A DNA stretch of 17,287 nt from Methylobacterium sp. GTDB lineage: Bacteria > Pseudomonadota > Alphaproteobacteria > Rhizobiales > Beijerinckiaceae. The notes beneath the pieces are model-generated. The model saw nothing but the letters and a program-made list of their open reading frames with translations. It ran no database searches and was not told the DNA's origin. Below, piece after piece: positions 1 to 11,660 of this stretch. Location of the stretch: NCBI GenBank assembly GCA_020252865.1, contig JADCCH010000151.1, positions 1 through 17,287 on the forward strand, read 5' to 3'. The stretch's first letter is position 1; each line of letters starts with the position of its first letter. A program made the position numbers and the translations under genes.

Positions 1-1
1 A

Positions 2-253
2 GGAATCCATTTAGGAAACGCACCGAAACTGTTCAAACAAACCGAGCCAGCTCTCCAGATCGCGCAATTCACCTCCGGAACGGCCGGCCATTGCGACGAG
101 GTCAATGCGCGCCTCTCCGGGATCACGACAAATGTCGCCGAGACTGGCCGGGCCGCTCGGGCCATGCTGGCCGCTGCCGAAGCACTCGCCGGTGATTCCG
201 AAAAGGTCGCGGCGGATGCCCGTGCCTTTGTCGCGGAAATCCAGGCTGCCTGA
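2..253 (+). CDS. Methyl-accepting chemotaxis protein, C-terminal fragment (cut by window edge)
   Basis: The frame is open from base 2 to a TGA at 251-253 and gives 83 residues with no start in view, so the gene begins before the window. The last 55 or so residues have the pattern of the C-terminal helix of chemoreceptors in alphaproteobacteria: a GT..V motif, then an ETGRAA block, then a long Ala-rich amphipathic helix (AMLAAAEALAGDSEKV) ending in FVAEIQAA. In the family this part runs back along the cytoplasmic signalling coiled coil that contacts CheA and CheW. The upstream residues keep the spacing of the usual EEQ..AT.EIA motif but most consensus residues are replaced (FKQTEPALQIA), so the gene may be strongly divergent or decaying. 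Membrane segments and ligand domain lie outside the window. The family call is fairly safe; whether it is functional is unknown. Confidence 0.6.
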   Translation, partial: GIHLGNAPKLFKQTEPALQIAQFTSGTAGHCDEVNARLSGITTNVAETGRAARAMLAAAEALAGDSEKVAADARAFVAEIQAA

Positions 254-617
254 TCGCCAGAGCCCACGGGGACAGCCGAAATGAGGCGCCTTGCCGATTT
301 TTCGGCTCTGTCAGTTGAAAATCGGCTTGCCTCCGGCAGAGATGGCGGCCGGATCGGAACGCGACCTGACGGAATCCGGACGCTCGCCCCGGGCTTTCTT
401 TACTTTTCGAGTTTTCTTCGAGCAACCGGTATCCGCTTGATCGGAAAATGCTCTAGTCGATCCATGCTGGCCCTTGCAGAAATAAGTTTGAATCTCTCCT
501 CACTGAGCCGAAACCCGACATTCTTACAGCCCGACGAATATAGCTCTTGAGTAGGCGGAATGGAGACAGGCAATCCATAACTTCGATGGATGAGTCATAT
601 CGCGTTCATCGCTATTT
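254..617. other. Intergenic region between chemoreceptor end and mltF-like gene
   Basis: No convincing gene was seen in these 364 bases. Just after the chemoreceptor stop lies a 9-bp inverted repeat (GCCGATTTT at 293-301, AAAATCGGC at 318-326, 16-base loop). A shorter hairpin can form inside it (GCCGA 293-297 with TCGGC 302-306 around TTTT). Neither is followed by a T run on the plus strand, so it is at best a weak terminator. A dispersed repeat copy occupies 412-458. From about 460 to 660 the base composition is clearly more AT-rich than the rest of the window, which often marks spacer or acquired DNA. Small open frames here have no recognisable composition or ribosome binding site. Confidence 0.55.
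412..458 (+). repeat. Dispersed intergenic repeat, copy 1 (47 bp)
   Basis: This 47-base stretch matches 16118-16164 at 43 of 47 positions in the same orientation, with mismatches at repeat positions 6, 11, 24 and 42. The core is AACCGGTATCC, then CTTGATCGGAAAATGCT and CTAGTC. I recall similar short repeats ending in GCTCTAG from intergenic regions of many Hyphomicrobiales genomes; that is memory and not a search. The left half seen in copy 2 is only weakly recognisable upstream here. Confidence 0.8.
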
Positions 618-2054
618 TTATTTCGAAAGATTTTCAATCATCGAATAGGCGATGTAATATTTGTATATATTCGAAACATAATCGACGGTCTCGCGGCCAA
701 TGACCTTCGCGGCCGCATGCTCGGTGTGGTTGAACCAGCGGTTGGGGTCGAGCCCCATCTTCCGGGCTTCCTGCCTGAACTTGCGCAGATTGCCCGGTCC
801 CGCATTGTAGGCCGCGAGTGTCATCAGGAAGCGATTGCGATCGTCGATGGCCGGATCATTCACATAACGATCCATCAGGTGGCGCATGTAGCGAGCACCG
901 GCGAGAATGTTGATATCGGCGCTTGTGGCGATATCCCGAAGGCTGACAGGCGGGGCCGCTGCCGTTCGCGGCAGGAGCTGCATGACCCCTACCGCGCCCC
1001 GCGGCGAGCGGCGTGACTGGATCAGCTGGGATTCCTGATAGCCCTGTGCGGCGAGCATCAGGGCATCGAATCCATGGAGCCGCCCATGGCTCTGGAAATG
1101 GTTCCATAGTCCGTTGAACCGTGCGAGATTGTCGTCATCCAGCGCACCGCGTACCGCGCGCTGGCCCCCGAAATAGCGCCTGCGAATGGTGTTGCCGAAA
1201 CTCGTGCCGCTTTCATGTTCGGCAAAGAACGCGTTGATGGCCTCGCGCAGGAGCGGCGAGCCCTTCCGGATGGCCCAGGCAACGTCACCGCCGTCATGCA
1301 CCACAAGATCGCGCCGGATCTCGAGTGCGGGAAACACGGGCTGCCAGGCACTTGCCTTGTGATCATCCACGATTGTGAGAGGCAGCATACCGGCCTGCAC
1401 CATTTCGAGCAGGTCTTCGTCCTCCAGATCCTCGTCGGCCGGCATGATCCGGATAGCCGGCTTGCCCCGCTCGACCAATTGCCGGCTGAGCGCCGCGAGA
1501 TGCGTCGCATAGCTGCTGCTCGCCCGGACACGCACCTCCTGTCCCGCAAGATCGTCAAGCCCGGCGAGCAGTGGTGCCTTCGGTCCCGTGACGACAACTT
1601 CCTGCACATTCCGGATCCAGGGATTGGCGAAATCGACGAGAGCCAGCCGCTCCGGCGTGATCGTCAGGTTGGCCGCGACGATATCGCCAAGGCCGTCGCG
1701 CAGGGCCTTCAACATTTCGTCGCGAGGCGTGGGGATGAAGGCGACATGGATGCGCAGAGGTCCGCGCGCATGGCGCTTGTTCAGCCAAGCCTCGAAAGCC
1801 TGCCCGAACTCCGCGACCACCCCGAGCTGACGTCCCCGATCGATGAAAAACAGCGTCCTGCTGTAGGGAACGATGATGCGGATATTGCGCCGCTGGAGCA
1901 TGCCGTCGAAATCACCTTGCCACGGGCGTTTGGCACTCCGGACAAGATCGACATGGGTCCTGGCCGCGTTCTCGGCCGATACCGTATCGATCGGCACGAA
2001 GGTTGCGAGAGCGGCCAGGAGCGGCAATGCGAGGCGCTTCACGATAGGGTTCAA
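618..2054 (-). CDS. mltF: MltF-like lytic transglycosylase with substrate-binding domain
   Basis: A 478-residue predicted periplasmic protein. Residues 1-27 form a signal peptide (basic start, hydrophobic core, cut near VSA|EN). Residues of about 55-295 resemble a solute-binding family 3 domain (GDIVAANLTITPERLALVDF at 123-142). Residues of about 325-475 are an SLT-type transglycosylase domain, with the likely catalytic glutamate E341 in YQES, GAVGVMQL at 353-360 and AYNAGPGN at 415-422. The family cleaves the glycan strands of peptidoglycan to give 1,6-anhydromuropeptides, and the binding-like domain is thought to regulate this. The domain order and length match E. coli MltF. There is no lipobox. 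The start is a TTG at 2054 with a weak GAGAG eight bases upstream; an in-frame stop at 2079-2081 rules out a longer protein, and a GTG at 2042 is the alternative. It ends the minus-strand pair begun by the gene at 2985, with a 202-base gap. Confidence 0.9.
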   Translation of the reverse strand: MNPIVKRLALPLLAALATFVPIDTVSAENAARTHVDLVRSAKRPWQGDFDGMLQRRNIRIIVPYSRTLFFIDRGRQLGVVAEFGQAFEAWLNKRHARGPLRIHVAFIPTPRDEMLKALRDGLGDIVAANLTITPERLALVDFANPWIRNVQEVVVTGPKAPLLAGLDDLAGQEVRVRASSSYATHLAALSRQLVERGKPAIRIMPADEDLEDEDLLEMVQAGMLPLTIVDDHKASAWQPVFPALEIRRDLVVHDGGDVAWAIRKGSPLLREAINAFFAEHESGTSFGNTIRRRYFGGQRAVRGALDDDNLARFNGLWNHFQSHGRLHGFDALMLAAQGYQESQLIQSRRSPRGAVGVMQLLPRTAAAPPVSLRDIATSADINILAGARYMRHLMDRYVNDPAIDDRNRFLMTLAAYNAGPGNLRKFRQEARKMGLDPNRWFNHTEHAAAKVIGRETVDYVSNIYKYYIAYSMIENLSK

Positions 2055-2256
2055 GCTCGGCTCTCGCGGATGCTGGTTTCAACGACGCATTATTCGATGG
2101 AAGCTCCGAATTTTCAATCGTCAGGGAGCCTGGATCTCGCCCTGATCGTGGGGATCGACCTCGTGCATTCCGCTCGCTTCCGGCTCGAAGCCAGTCCGGC
2201 GATAGGCCGGCTGAATGAACCGCGACACTGCGCTGGATCATCGGCGGTCCCGCGCC

Positions 2257-2985
2257 TCAGCCCTTCCTCGCCTTGGCGCTCTTCACCACCTGCTCCACGC
2301 GGGCGAGGATGGGCTGAGGTGCATGCGTGAAGGCAGGGTTCAGGTCCTTCAGGTCCTTCGAGAGCAGCGAGAGATCGGCATCGAGCCGGGCGATTTCCGG
2401 GCTCGAGACGGTCTCGCGCGCTTCCTTCATCGCCGCATCGAGCCGGTAGAGGACATCGAGCATCTTGGTGCGGCGCGCCTCGTTGGCGCTTCCGCGATCG
2501 GCGCGGTGATAGCCCTCGGCGAGATCCGCCGCGCGGGGCAGCAGGCTCGAGAAGAAGCGCCGCGCAAGGCCGAGGCGTTGCGGCTGGCCCACCACCTCGG
2601 CGAGGATCGCGTCGGCCTGATCGGCCAGCGAACGGAACTGAGCCGCGATCACGCCATCGGAGATCGCGCCAGCCGCGCCGCGGATGCGCCCGATCTCCTC
2701 CTTGGCTTCCAGCAGCAGATCGAAATGCACGGGCGGCGTGTAGGATTCGCTGGGGAAGGGCAGGGGGCCATCCGTGGGCGGGGGCGGAGGCGCGCGCCTG
2801 GCGAGTTCCTCCCGCTCCTTCTTCGCCCGACGCGAGAGCATGATCCACGCGACAAAAGCGAGGATGAGCGGGAAGTTGTTGAGCGCGACGAATCCGAGAG
2901 CCGTCAGCATCAGAAGGGCGAAGAAGATGAAAGGCGCCAGGGCCGCAGCCAAGGCGACAGCGGTCATGCCGCGAAACCAGCCCAT
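2257..2985 (-). CDS. XpaC-like membrane protein (5-bromo-4-chloroindolyl phosphate hydrolysis family)
   Basis: A 242-residue protein. Two hydrophobic helices lie at about 7-31 and 35-51, then a basic stretch (SRRAKKERE), a proline run (66-70) and a mostly helical cytoplasmic domain. The segment FFSSLLPRAADLAEGYHRAD (144-163) matches the FF.YYLPT...L..Y signature of the XpaC / 5-bromo-4-chloroindolyl phosphate hydrolysis family. Despite the name, no enzyme activity is established for most members. In other bacteria xpaC-like genes often sit next to telA (toxic anion resistance); no telA is present here. I chose the ATG at 2985 because GGAGAGG lies just before it and the membrane helices begin at once; an in-frame start at 3051 would add 22 unlikely residues. 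It is divergent from secE and upstream of the mltF-like gene on the same strand. Biological role is unknown. Confidence 0.75.
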   Translation of the reverse strand: MGWFRGMTAVALAAALAPFIFFALLMLTALGFVALNNFPLILAFVAWIMLSRRAKKEREELARRAPPPPPTDGPLPFPSESYTPPVHFDLLLEAKEEIGRIRGAAGAISDGVIAAQFRSLADQADAILAEVVGQPQRLGLARRFFSSLLPRAADLAEGYHRADRGSANEARRTKMLDVLYRLDAAMKEARETVSSPEIARLDADLSLLSKDLKDLNPAFTHAPQPILARVEQVVKSAKARKG

Positions 2986-3048
2986 CTTGTCCTCTCCATC
3001 AGGCGAACCGGCGCGGCTCGGCCGTTGCGCCTGTCTGTGGCAAGGGCG

Positions 3049-3081
3049 CAAGCGCAGATCATGCGCTGATCAAGCGCAGAT
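3049..3081. repeat. Operator-like direct repeat with embedded dyad
   Basis: The 11-mer CAAGCGCAGAT occurs at 3049-3059 and again at 3071-3081, offset by 22 bases, about two turns of DNA. A perfect dyad (GATCA, five bases, TGATC) occupies 3057-3071 between them. The site lies 64-96 bases upstream of the ATG of the minus-strand gene at 2985 and about 100 bases upstream of the secE promoter. The arrangement suits a protein-binding site; the regulator is unknown. Confidence 0.4.
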
Positions 3082-3184
3082 GCAGATGTGGCGCGTCGCG
3101 GGCCCGCGTGCAAGACCCGCGCGCCAGACCCGCGCTTAAGACCGGCCTCTGCTTCAGATTCCGCGCGGTCCCTGAAAAGCCGAT

Positions 3185-3214
3185 TTGACGGCACGACCTC
3201 TTTTCGCGTATAAA
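3185..3214 (+). promoter_or_regulatory. Sigma-70-type promoter for secE-nusG
   Basis: TTGACG at 3185-3190 and TATAAA at 3209-3214 are separated by 18 bases, which fits a housekeeping promoter. Transcription would begin near 3221 and give a leader of about 100 bases before the secE ATG. It is the clearest promoter in the window and points into the secE block. Confidence 0.7.
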
Positions 3215-3250
3215 CCAACGAAATCCCCTGACATGGCGATGTTCTTCACC

Positions 3251-3308
3251 CGCGCCGGGCGCGATCGAAGGGTTGTGCCAGCGGAACGGACAGGCGGCCC
3301 GAGGGCCG
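3251..3308 (+). promoter_or_regulatory. Hairpins in the secE 5' leader
   Basis: Two short hairpins lie in the predicted leader: CGCGC 3251-3255 with GCGCG 3259-3263, and CGGCC 3295-3299 with GGCCG 3304-3308. The second abuts the GGGGAG ribosome binding site (3308-3313) and could affect access to it. That effect is inference. Confidence 0.35.
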
Positions 3309-3322
3309 GGGAGTGACGAAAA

Positions 3323-3514
3323 ATGGGCAAGCTGTTCCAGTTCTTCCAGGATGTGCGTTCCGAAGGGGCGAAAGTCACCTGGCCCACGCGGAAGGAAACC
3401 GCCATCACCACCGCGATGGTGTTCGTGATGGTCGTGCTCGCGTCGATCTTCTTCCTGCTCGCCGACATGGTGATCCGCTGGGGTGTGACCCTGATTCTCG
3501 GCATCGGCCGATAA
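3323..3514 (+). CDS. secE: Preprotein translocase subunit SecE
   Basis: A 63-residue protein, the short single-helix form of SecE usual in alphaproteobacteria. It stabilises SecY in the inner-membrane SecYEG channel that exports proteins and inserts membrane proteins. The conserved amphipathic region is at 14-26 (EGAKVTWPTRKET), with the W-P pair typical of SecE. One membrane helix spans about 28-50. The ATG at 3323 is preceded by GGGGAG at 3308-3313. It is the first gene after the promoter at 3185-3214, and nusG starts 24 bases after its stop, so the two are almost certainly co-transcribed, as in most bacteria. Confidence 0.97.
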   Translation: MGKLFQFFQDVRSEGAKVTWPTRKETAITTAMVFVMVVLASIFFLLADMVIRWGVTLILGIGR

Positions 3515-3538
3515 AGCCCGCGCCACAGGAGAGATGAG

Positions 3539-4099
3539 ATGAGCCTTTCTACCGCTCCCGCCGCCCGCCCCAAGCGCTGGTACATCGTGCATGCCTTCTC
3601 GAATTTCGAGCGCAAGGTCGCCGATGACATCAAGAAGGGCGCCCAGCAGCGTGGTCTCGACCATTGCTTCGAGGAAATCCTCGTCCCGACCGAGAAGGTG
3701 ACGGAAGTCCGCCGCGGCCGCCGCATCGAGACCGACCGCAAGTTCTTCCCCGGCTATGTGCTGGTGAAGGCCGACCTGACCGACGAGGTCTATCACCTCA
3801 TCAAGAACACGCCGAAGGTCACGGGTTTCCTCGGTGCCGACAAGCGGCCGATCGCCATTCCCGATGCCGAGGCGGAGCGCATCAAGGGCCAGGTGGTGGA
3901 AACCGCTGAGCGTCCGAAGAACACGATCACCTTCGAGATCGGCGAGCAGGTCAAGGTGGCGGACGGGCCTTTCGCCTCGTTCAACGGCACGGTGGAAGAG
4001 GTCGACATGGCCCGCCAGCGCCTGAAGGCGGCGGTCTCGATCTTCGGCCGCGCCACGCCGGTGGAGCTGGAATTCAGCCAGGTGCAGAAGCTGAAGTGA
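3539..4099 (+). CDS. nusG: Transcription termination/antitermination factor NusG
   Basis: A 186-residue NusG. The NGN domain begins at KRWYIVHAFSNFERKV (12-27), which binds the RNA polymerase clamp helices, and includes FFPGYVLVK (69-77). A C-terminal KOW domain at about 132-162 (GEQVKVADGPFASFNG) binds Rho or ribosomal protein S10. The factor raises elongation rate, helps Rho termination and links RNA polymerase to the leading ribosome. The first 11 residues (SLSTAPAARP) are an extension before the usual KRWYIVH start. The ATG at 3539 has AGGAGAG just upstream; an overlapping ATG at 3534 stops after two codons. It lies 24 bases after secE and 225 bases before rplK. Confidence 0.97.
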   Translation: MSLSTAPAARPKRWYIVHAFSNFERKVADDIKKGAQQRGLDHCFEEILVPTEKVTEVRRGRRIETDRKFFPGYVLVKADLTDEVYHLIKNTPKVTGFLGADKRPIAIPDAEAERIKGQVVETAERPKNTITFEIGEQVKVADGPFASFNGTVEEVDMARQRLKAAVSIFGRATPVELEFSQVQKLK

Positions 4100-4140
4100 C
4101 GGTCATTTCTCCCCTCCGCGGGAGTATGGGCTTGATTTCG

Positions 4141-4189
4141 GATGGCCCCTCGCTTATCGGGGCCATCATGGCTGGTCCGTCCAGCCTTT
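4141..4189 (+). promoter_or_regulatory. Tandem hairpins between nusG and rplK
   Basis: Hairpin A is a perfect 9-bp stem (GATGGCCCC 4141-4149, GGGGCCATC 4159-4167, loop of nine). Hairpin B follows two bases later (GGCTGG 4170-4175, CCAGCC 4181-4186, loop of five) and is followed by only TTT. B resembles a weak terminator, so the pair may attenuate or process the message before rplK. Ribosomal protein L1 is known to repress the L11-L1 message by binding its leader in several bacteria, but I could not recognise the L1 site itself. Confidence 0.5.
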
Positions 4190-4324
4190 AAAACCCGTGG
4201 CAGGCGGTTCTTCTCTCCTTGGTTCCCGGGAGGGCGGACATCAAGCCCCACCACGGTCCATTCACGGAACCTGTGACGCGAGGGCCGCAAGGCTGTCGTG
4301 TCGCCGGTTCATCTGGAGAGAACG

Positions 4325-4774
4325 ATGGCCAAGAAAATCATCGGCTTTATCAAGCTGCAAATCCCGGCTGGCGATGCCAAGCCGGCTCCGCCGGTTGGTC
4401 CGGCGCTCGGCCAGCGCGGCCTGAACATCATGGAATTCTGCAAGGCCTTCAACGCCCGGACCGCCCAGATGGAAAAGGGGACCCCCATCCCCGTCATCAT
4501 CACCGCCTATGGCGACCGCTCCTTCACCTTCGAGATGAAGCAGCCGCCGGTCACCTTCTTCCTGAAGAAGGCGGCGGGCCTGAAGATCGGCAAGAAGCCG
4601 GCTTCCGGCTCGAAGACGCCGGGCAAGGGCGCCTTTGTCGGCAAGGTGACCGAGGCGCAGTTGCGCGAGATCGCCGAGAAGAAGATCGTCGACCTCAATT
4701 GCGACACGATCGACAGCGCGGTCGCGATGATCCGTGGTTCGGCCCGCGCCATGGGCCTGGAAGTGGTTGGGTGA
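4325..4774 (+). CDS. rplK: 50S ribosomal protein L11
   Basis: A 149-residue L11, slightly longer than the 142 of E. coli. With 23S rRNA helices 43-44 it forms the base of the L7/L12 stalk, where elongation factors and RelA act. The N-terminal domain keeps the proline-rich thiostrepton and factor region ([19 protein letters not shown], 20-38) and the C-terminal RNA-binding domain is complete. Part of the extra length is in the loop after GLKIGKKP ([11 protein letters not shown]), which I recall as common in alphaproteobacteria. The ATG at 4325 is preceded by GGAGAG; an in-frame ATG at 4298 would add nine residues and lacks such a site. The stop overlaps the region where rplA begins, which implies translational coupling. 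Confidence 0.97.
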   Translation: MAKKIIGFIKLQIPAGDAKPAPPVGPALGQRGLNIMEFCKAFNARTAQMEKGTPIPVIITAYGDRSFTFEMKQPPVTFFLKKAAGLKIGKKPASGSKTPGKGAFVGKVTEAQLREIAEKKIVDLNCDTIDSAVAMIRGSARAMGLEVVG

Positions 4775-4779
4775 GCGTC

Positions 4780-5505
<726 letters not shown>

Positions 5506-5530
5506 CCGGCCTCAGTCCAGAATAATCCAG

Positions 5531-5559
5531 GCCCCGCGCGCCATCGCGGGGCTTTTTTT
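5531..5559 (+). terminator. Rho-independent terminator after rplA
   Basis: A perfect 8-bp GC stem (GCCCCGCG 5531-5538, CGCGGGGC 5545-5552) with a 6-base loop is followed at once by seven T residues (5553-5559). This is a textbook intrinsic terminator. It separates the transcripts of rplK-rplA and rplJ-rplL. Confidence 0.93.
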
Positions 5560-6256
5560 ATTCCGGCCCCGGCCTTGACGCCTTGTCGATTTCGGAAACG
5601 GCAAGGCAGCCGGATCAGTGGGCGATGGCCCTGCATTGAGGAGAAGCGGAGGGGCGGGATCACCTTTCCGAAATTTGTCAAGACCCCCCTTGCGTCAAAG
5701 GGGACAAGTCATTACAAGCCGCATCTCGCCTTGGAGGCGGAGTGCTTGTCACGACTCCTTCTTGCTGTTGCCAATCGTGGCAAAACGCTGCGTGTAGAAG
5801 CCGGGTCGCCGGTTTTCGAAAGCGGGGCGATCCTGTCCGAGACTGCAGGTGCGCTCGCCAACAGAATGAATTTCCGATCACTCATCGCTTCGGCGGCCGG
5901 GTGCGGGATTTTACTGGGGCGGCCATAATCCGGTTCCTTCCGCGAGGAAGAGCCAAGACCGGCAAAGCCGATCGCCGGTTTGGGGCCTGCATAGATGGGG
6001 AAGGGGATTTGCTGGCACCTGGGAGCAAGGCTCCGCAGGGCGATGGCGGGTTTCGTTTCTCGGCCTTGGGTATGACGCGGGTTTGGTCCGTGGCGTTCCG
6101 AGGGGACAGGCGAGCCATCTGGCTTCGCCGAAAGGTGTTTCCGGGTGGCAAGCATGGCAGGGCAGCCTGCCATTGACCGTCTGGCGCCTGCCCGTCCCGG
6201 GAAAGTGCCAGGCAGAGCGTAACCGGGCCGGTGAAACGGCCAATCGGAGAAAGCAC
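5560..6256 (+). other. Long hairpin-rich spacer and leader upstream of rplJ
   Basis: These 697 bases hold no gene I can support: the open frames on both strands lack a ribosome binding site and family features. The left part has an imperfect inverted repeat (ATTTCGGAAA 5589-5598, TTTCCGAAAT 5665-5674), a 6-bp hairpin at 5686-5703 (CCCCTT/AAGGGG) and a 5-bp hairpin at 5727-5739. From 5937 to 6241 there is a dense run of hairpins, given in its own entry. A promoter for rplJ must lie here because of the terminator at 5531-5559. The best candidate I see is weak: TTGCGT 5690-5695, 17 bases, TACAAG 5713-5718. Confidence 0.55.
5937..6241 (+). promoter_or_regulatory. Candidate structured leader RNA of rplJ-rplL (L10 leader)
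   Basis: Seven local stems follow one another. 5937-5950: CTTCC/GGAAG closing a GCGA (GNRA) tetraloop. 5958-5979: ACCGGC/GCCGGT. 6018-6039: nine pairs with one bulged G. 6109-6129: GGCGAGCC with GGC-T-TCGCC, eight pairs, loop ATCT. 6154-6173: perfect 8-bp ATGGCAGG/CCTGCCAT, loop GCAG. 6181-6211: CTGGC/GCCAG. 6226-6241: GGCCG/CGGCC just before the ribosome binding site of rplJ. CCTGCC at 6166-6171 and 6187-6192, and GGCAG(G) at 6156-6161 and 6211-6215, can pair in alternative ways, as in a switch. L10 bound to L7/L12 is known to repress its own message through a leader in several bacteria; assignment here is inference. Confidence 0.5.
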
Positions 6257-6775
6257 GTGGATAGAGCTGGAAAAGAAGTGCTCGTCTCGTCTCTCGGCGA
6301 CGTGTTCAGAAACACGGGCGTTGTGGTCGTGGCGCACTATTCCGGCCTCACCGTTGCGCAGATGCAGAAGCTTCGTCGCGAGCTGAAGAAGGCTGGCGCC
6401 TCGGTGAAGGTTGCGAAGAACCGCCTCGTGAAGATCGCGCTCGACGGAACCGAAGTCCAGTCCATCACCTCCTACCTCAAGGGCCCGACCATTCTGCTCT
6501 ATTCGCAGGATCCGGTGGCGGCGCCGAAGGTGGCAGTGGCGTTCGCGAAGGAGCACGACAAGCTCGTGGTTCTCGGCGGCGCGATGGGCCGGACGGCGCT
6601 CAACGCCGATGGTGTGAAGGCTCTGGCCACCATGCCGTCGCTTGATGAGCTGCGCGCGAAACTCGTGGGCCTCATCCAGGCCCCGGCGACGAAGATCGCG
6701 CAGGTTTCCACCGCACCCGCCGCGAAGCTCGCGCGCGTGTTCGGGGCGTATGCCAACCGCGATCAGGCGGCCTGA
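6257..6775 (+). CDS. rplJ: 50S ribosomal protein L10
   Basis: A 172-residue L10. It anchors L7/L12 dimers to 23S rRNA next to L11 and so builds the factor-recruiting stalk. The N-terminal RNA-binding domain contains [14 protein letters not shown] (22-35) and [11 protein letters not shown] (51-61), both typical of the family. The C-terminal helix that binds L7/L12 dimers lies at about residues 130-170. The start is a GTG at 6257 (VDRAGKEV), usual for L10 in Hyphomicrobiales, with CGGAG at 6245-6249 upstream. The same frame is open back to an ATG at 6083, but that stretch lacks family similarity and overlaps the hairpin-rich leader. rplL begins 99 bases downstream. Confidence 0.96.
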   Translation: MDRAGKEVLVSSLGDVFRNTGVVVVAHYSGLTVAQMQKLRRELKKAGASVKVAKNRLVKIALDGTEVQSITSYLKGPTILLYSQDPVAAPKVAVAFAKEHDKLVVLGGAMGRTALNADGVKALATMPSLDELRAKLVGLIQAPATKIAQVSTAPAAKLARVFGAYANRDQAA

Positions 6776-6874
6776 AGCTGAAAAAACCCGACCGAACCGG
6801 CAAGAAGCATGGCTTTCACGCCGTTTCGACCCTTGCAAGATACGAAACGAAACCCGAAGTTAAGGACCTGTCCA

Positions 6875-7255
<381 letters not shown>

Positions 7256-7291
7256 GTGCGTCGCCCTGTTTTCGGGTGATCCGAGTTCCAT

Positions 7292-7322
7292 CCCGCGCGG
7301 GGTTTTCCCGCGCGGGGTTTTT
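7292..7322 (+). terminator. Terminator/attenuator between rplL and rpoB
   Basis: The 10-base self-complementary word CCCGCGCGGG occurs at 7292-7301 and 7307-7316. The two copies pair perfectly around a GTTTT loop and are followed by G and five T residues (7318-7322). Since no clear promoter is seen between it and rpoB at 7450, it probably acts as a partial terminator that lowers rpoBC expression relative to rplJL, as is known in E. coli. Confidence 0.88.
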
Positions 7323-7449
7323 GGCGTCTGAAGGCCGGATGCGGCCGTAGGATCGACGTTCCGCCCGAAGACTGGGTGACCTCGCGGGGTCGTGGCGCAG
7401 TCTTTCGGCCGACCGTTTACACAGACTGGTTTGATTGGCGAGGAACGAG

Positions 7450-11601
<4,152 letters not shown>

Positions 11602-11609
11602 GTTCGCCC

Positions 11610-11660
11610 CGGCGCGGAGGTTCCGCGCCGCTTGCGGGGAGCGAAGTGTTCTTTGCTCCC
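11610..11660 (+). promoter_or_regulatory. Tandem hairpins in the rpoB-rpoC spacer
   Basis: Hairpin 1 is a perfect 8-bp stem (CGGCGCGG 11610-11617, CCGCGCCG 11623-11630, loop AGGTT). Hairpin 2 is a 9-bp stem with one G-T pair (GGGAGCGAA 11637-11645, TTTGCTCCC 11652-11660, loop GTGTTC). Neither has a T run, so they look like processing, stability or pausing structures and not terminators. Confidence 0.5.

Noticed and set aside
2192..2215. Inverted repeat CCGGC/GCCGG downstream of the xpaC-like gene as a terminator
   Set aside because: The stem is only about five pairs and has no T run on the minus strand, so the call is not supportable.
2986..3322. Possible tRNA-Trp upstream of secE
   Set aside because: I looked for a CCA anticodon loop and a T-loop GTTCGA-type motif and found neither on either strand.
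5712..6173. A 153-codon minus-strand frame, and overlapping frames on both strands, in the rplA-rplJ spacer
   Set aside because: No ribosome binding site, no recognisable motif, and the region is filled with stem-loops. It is better explained as non-coding.
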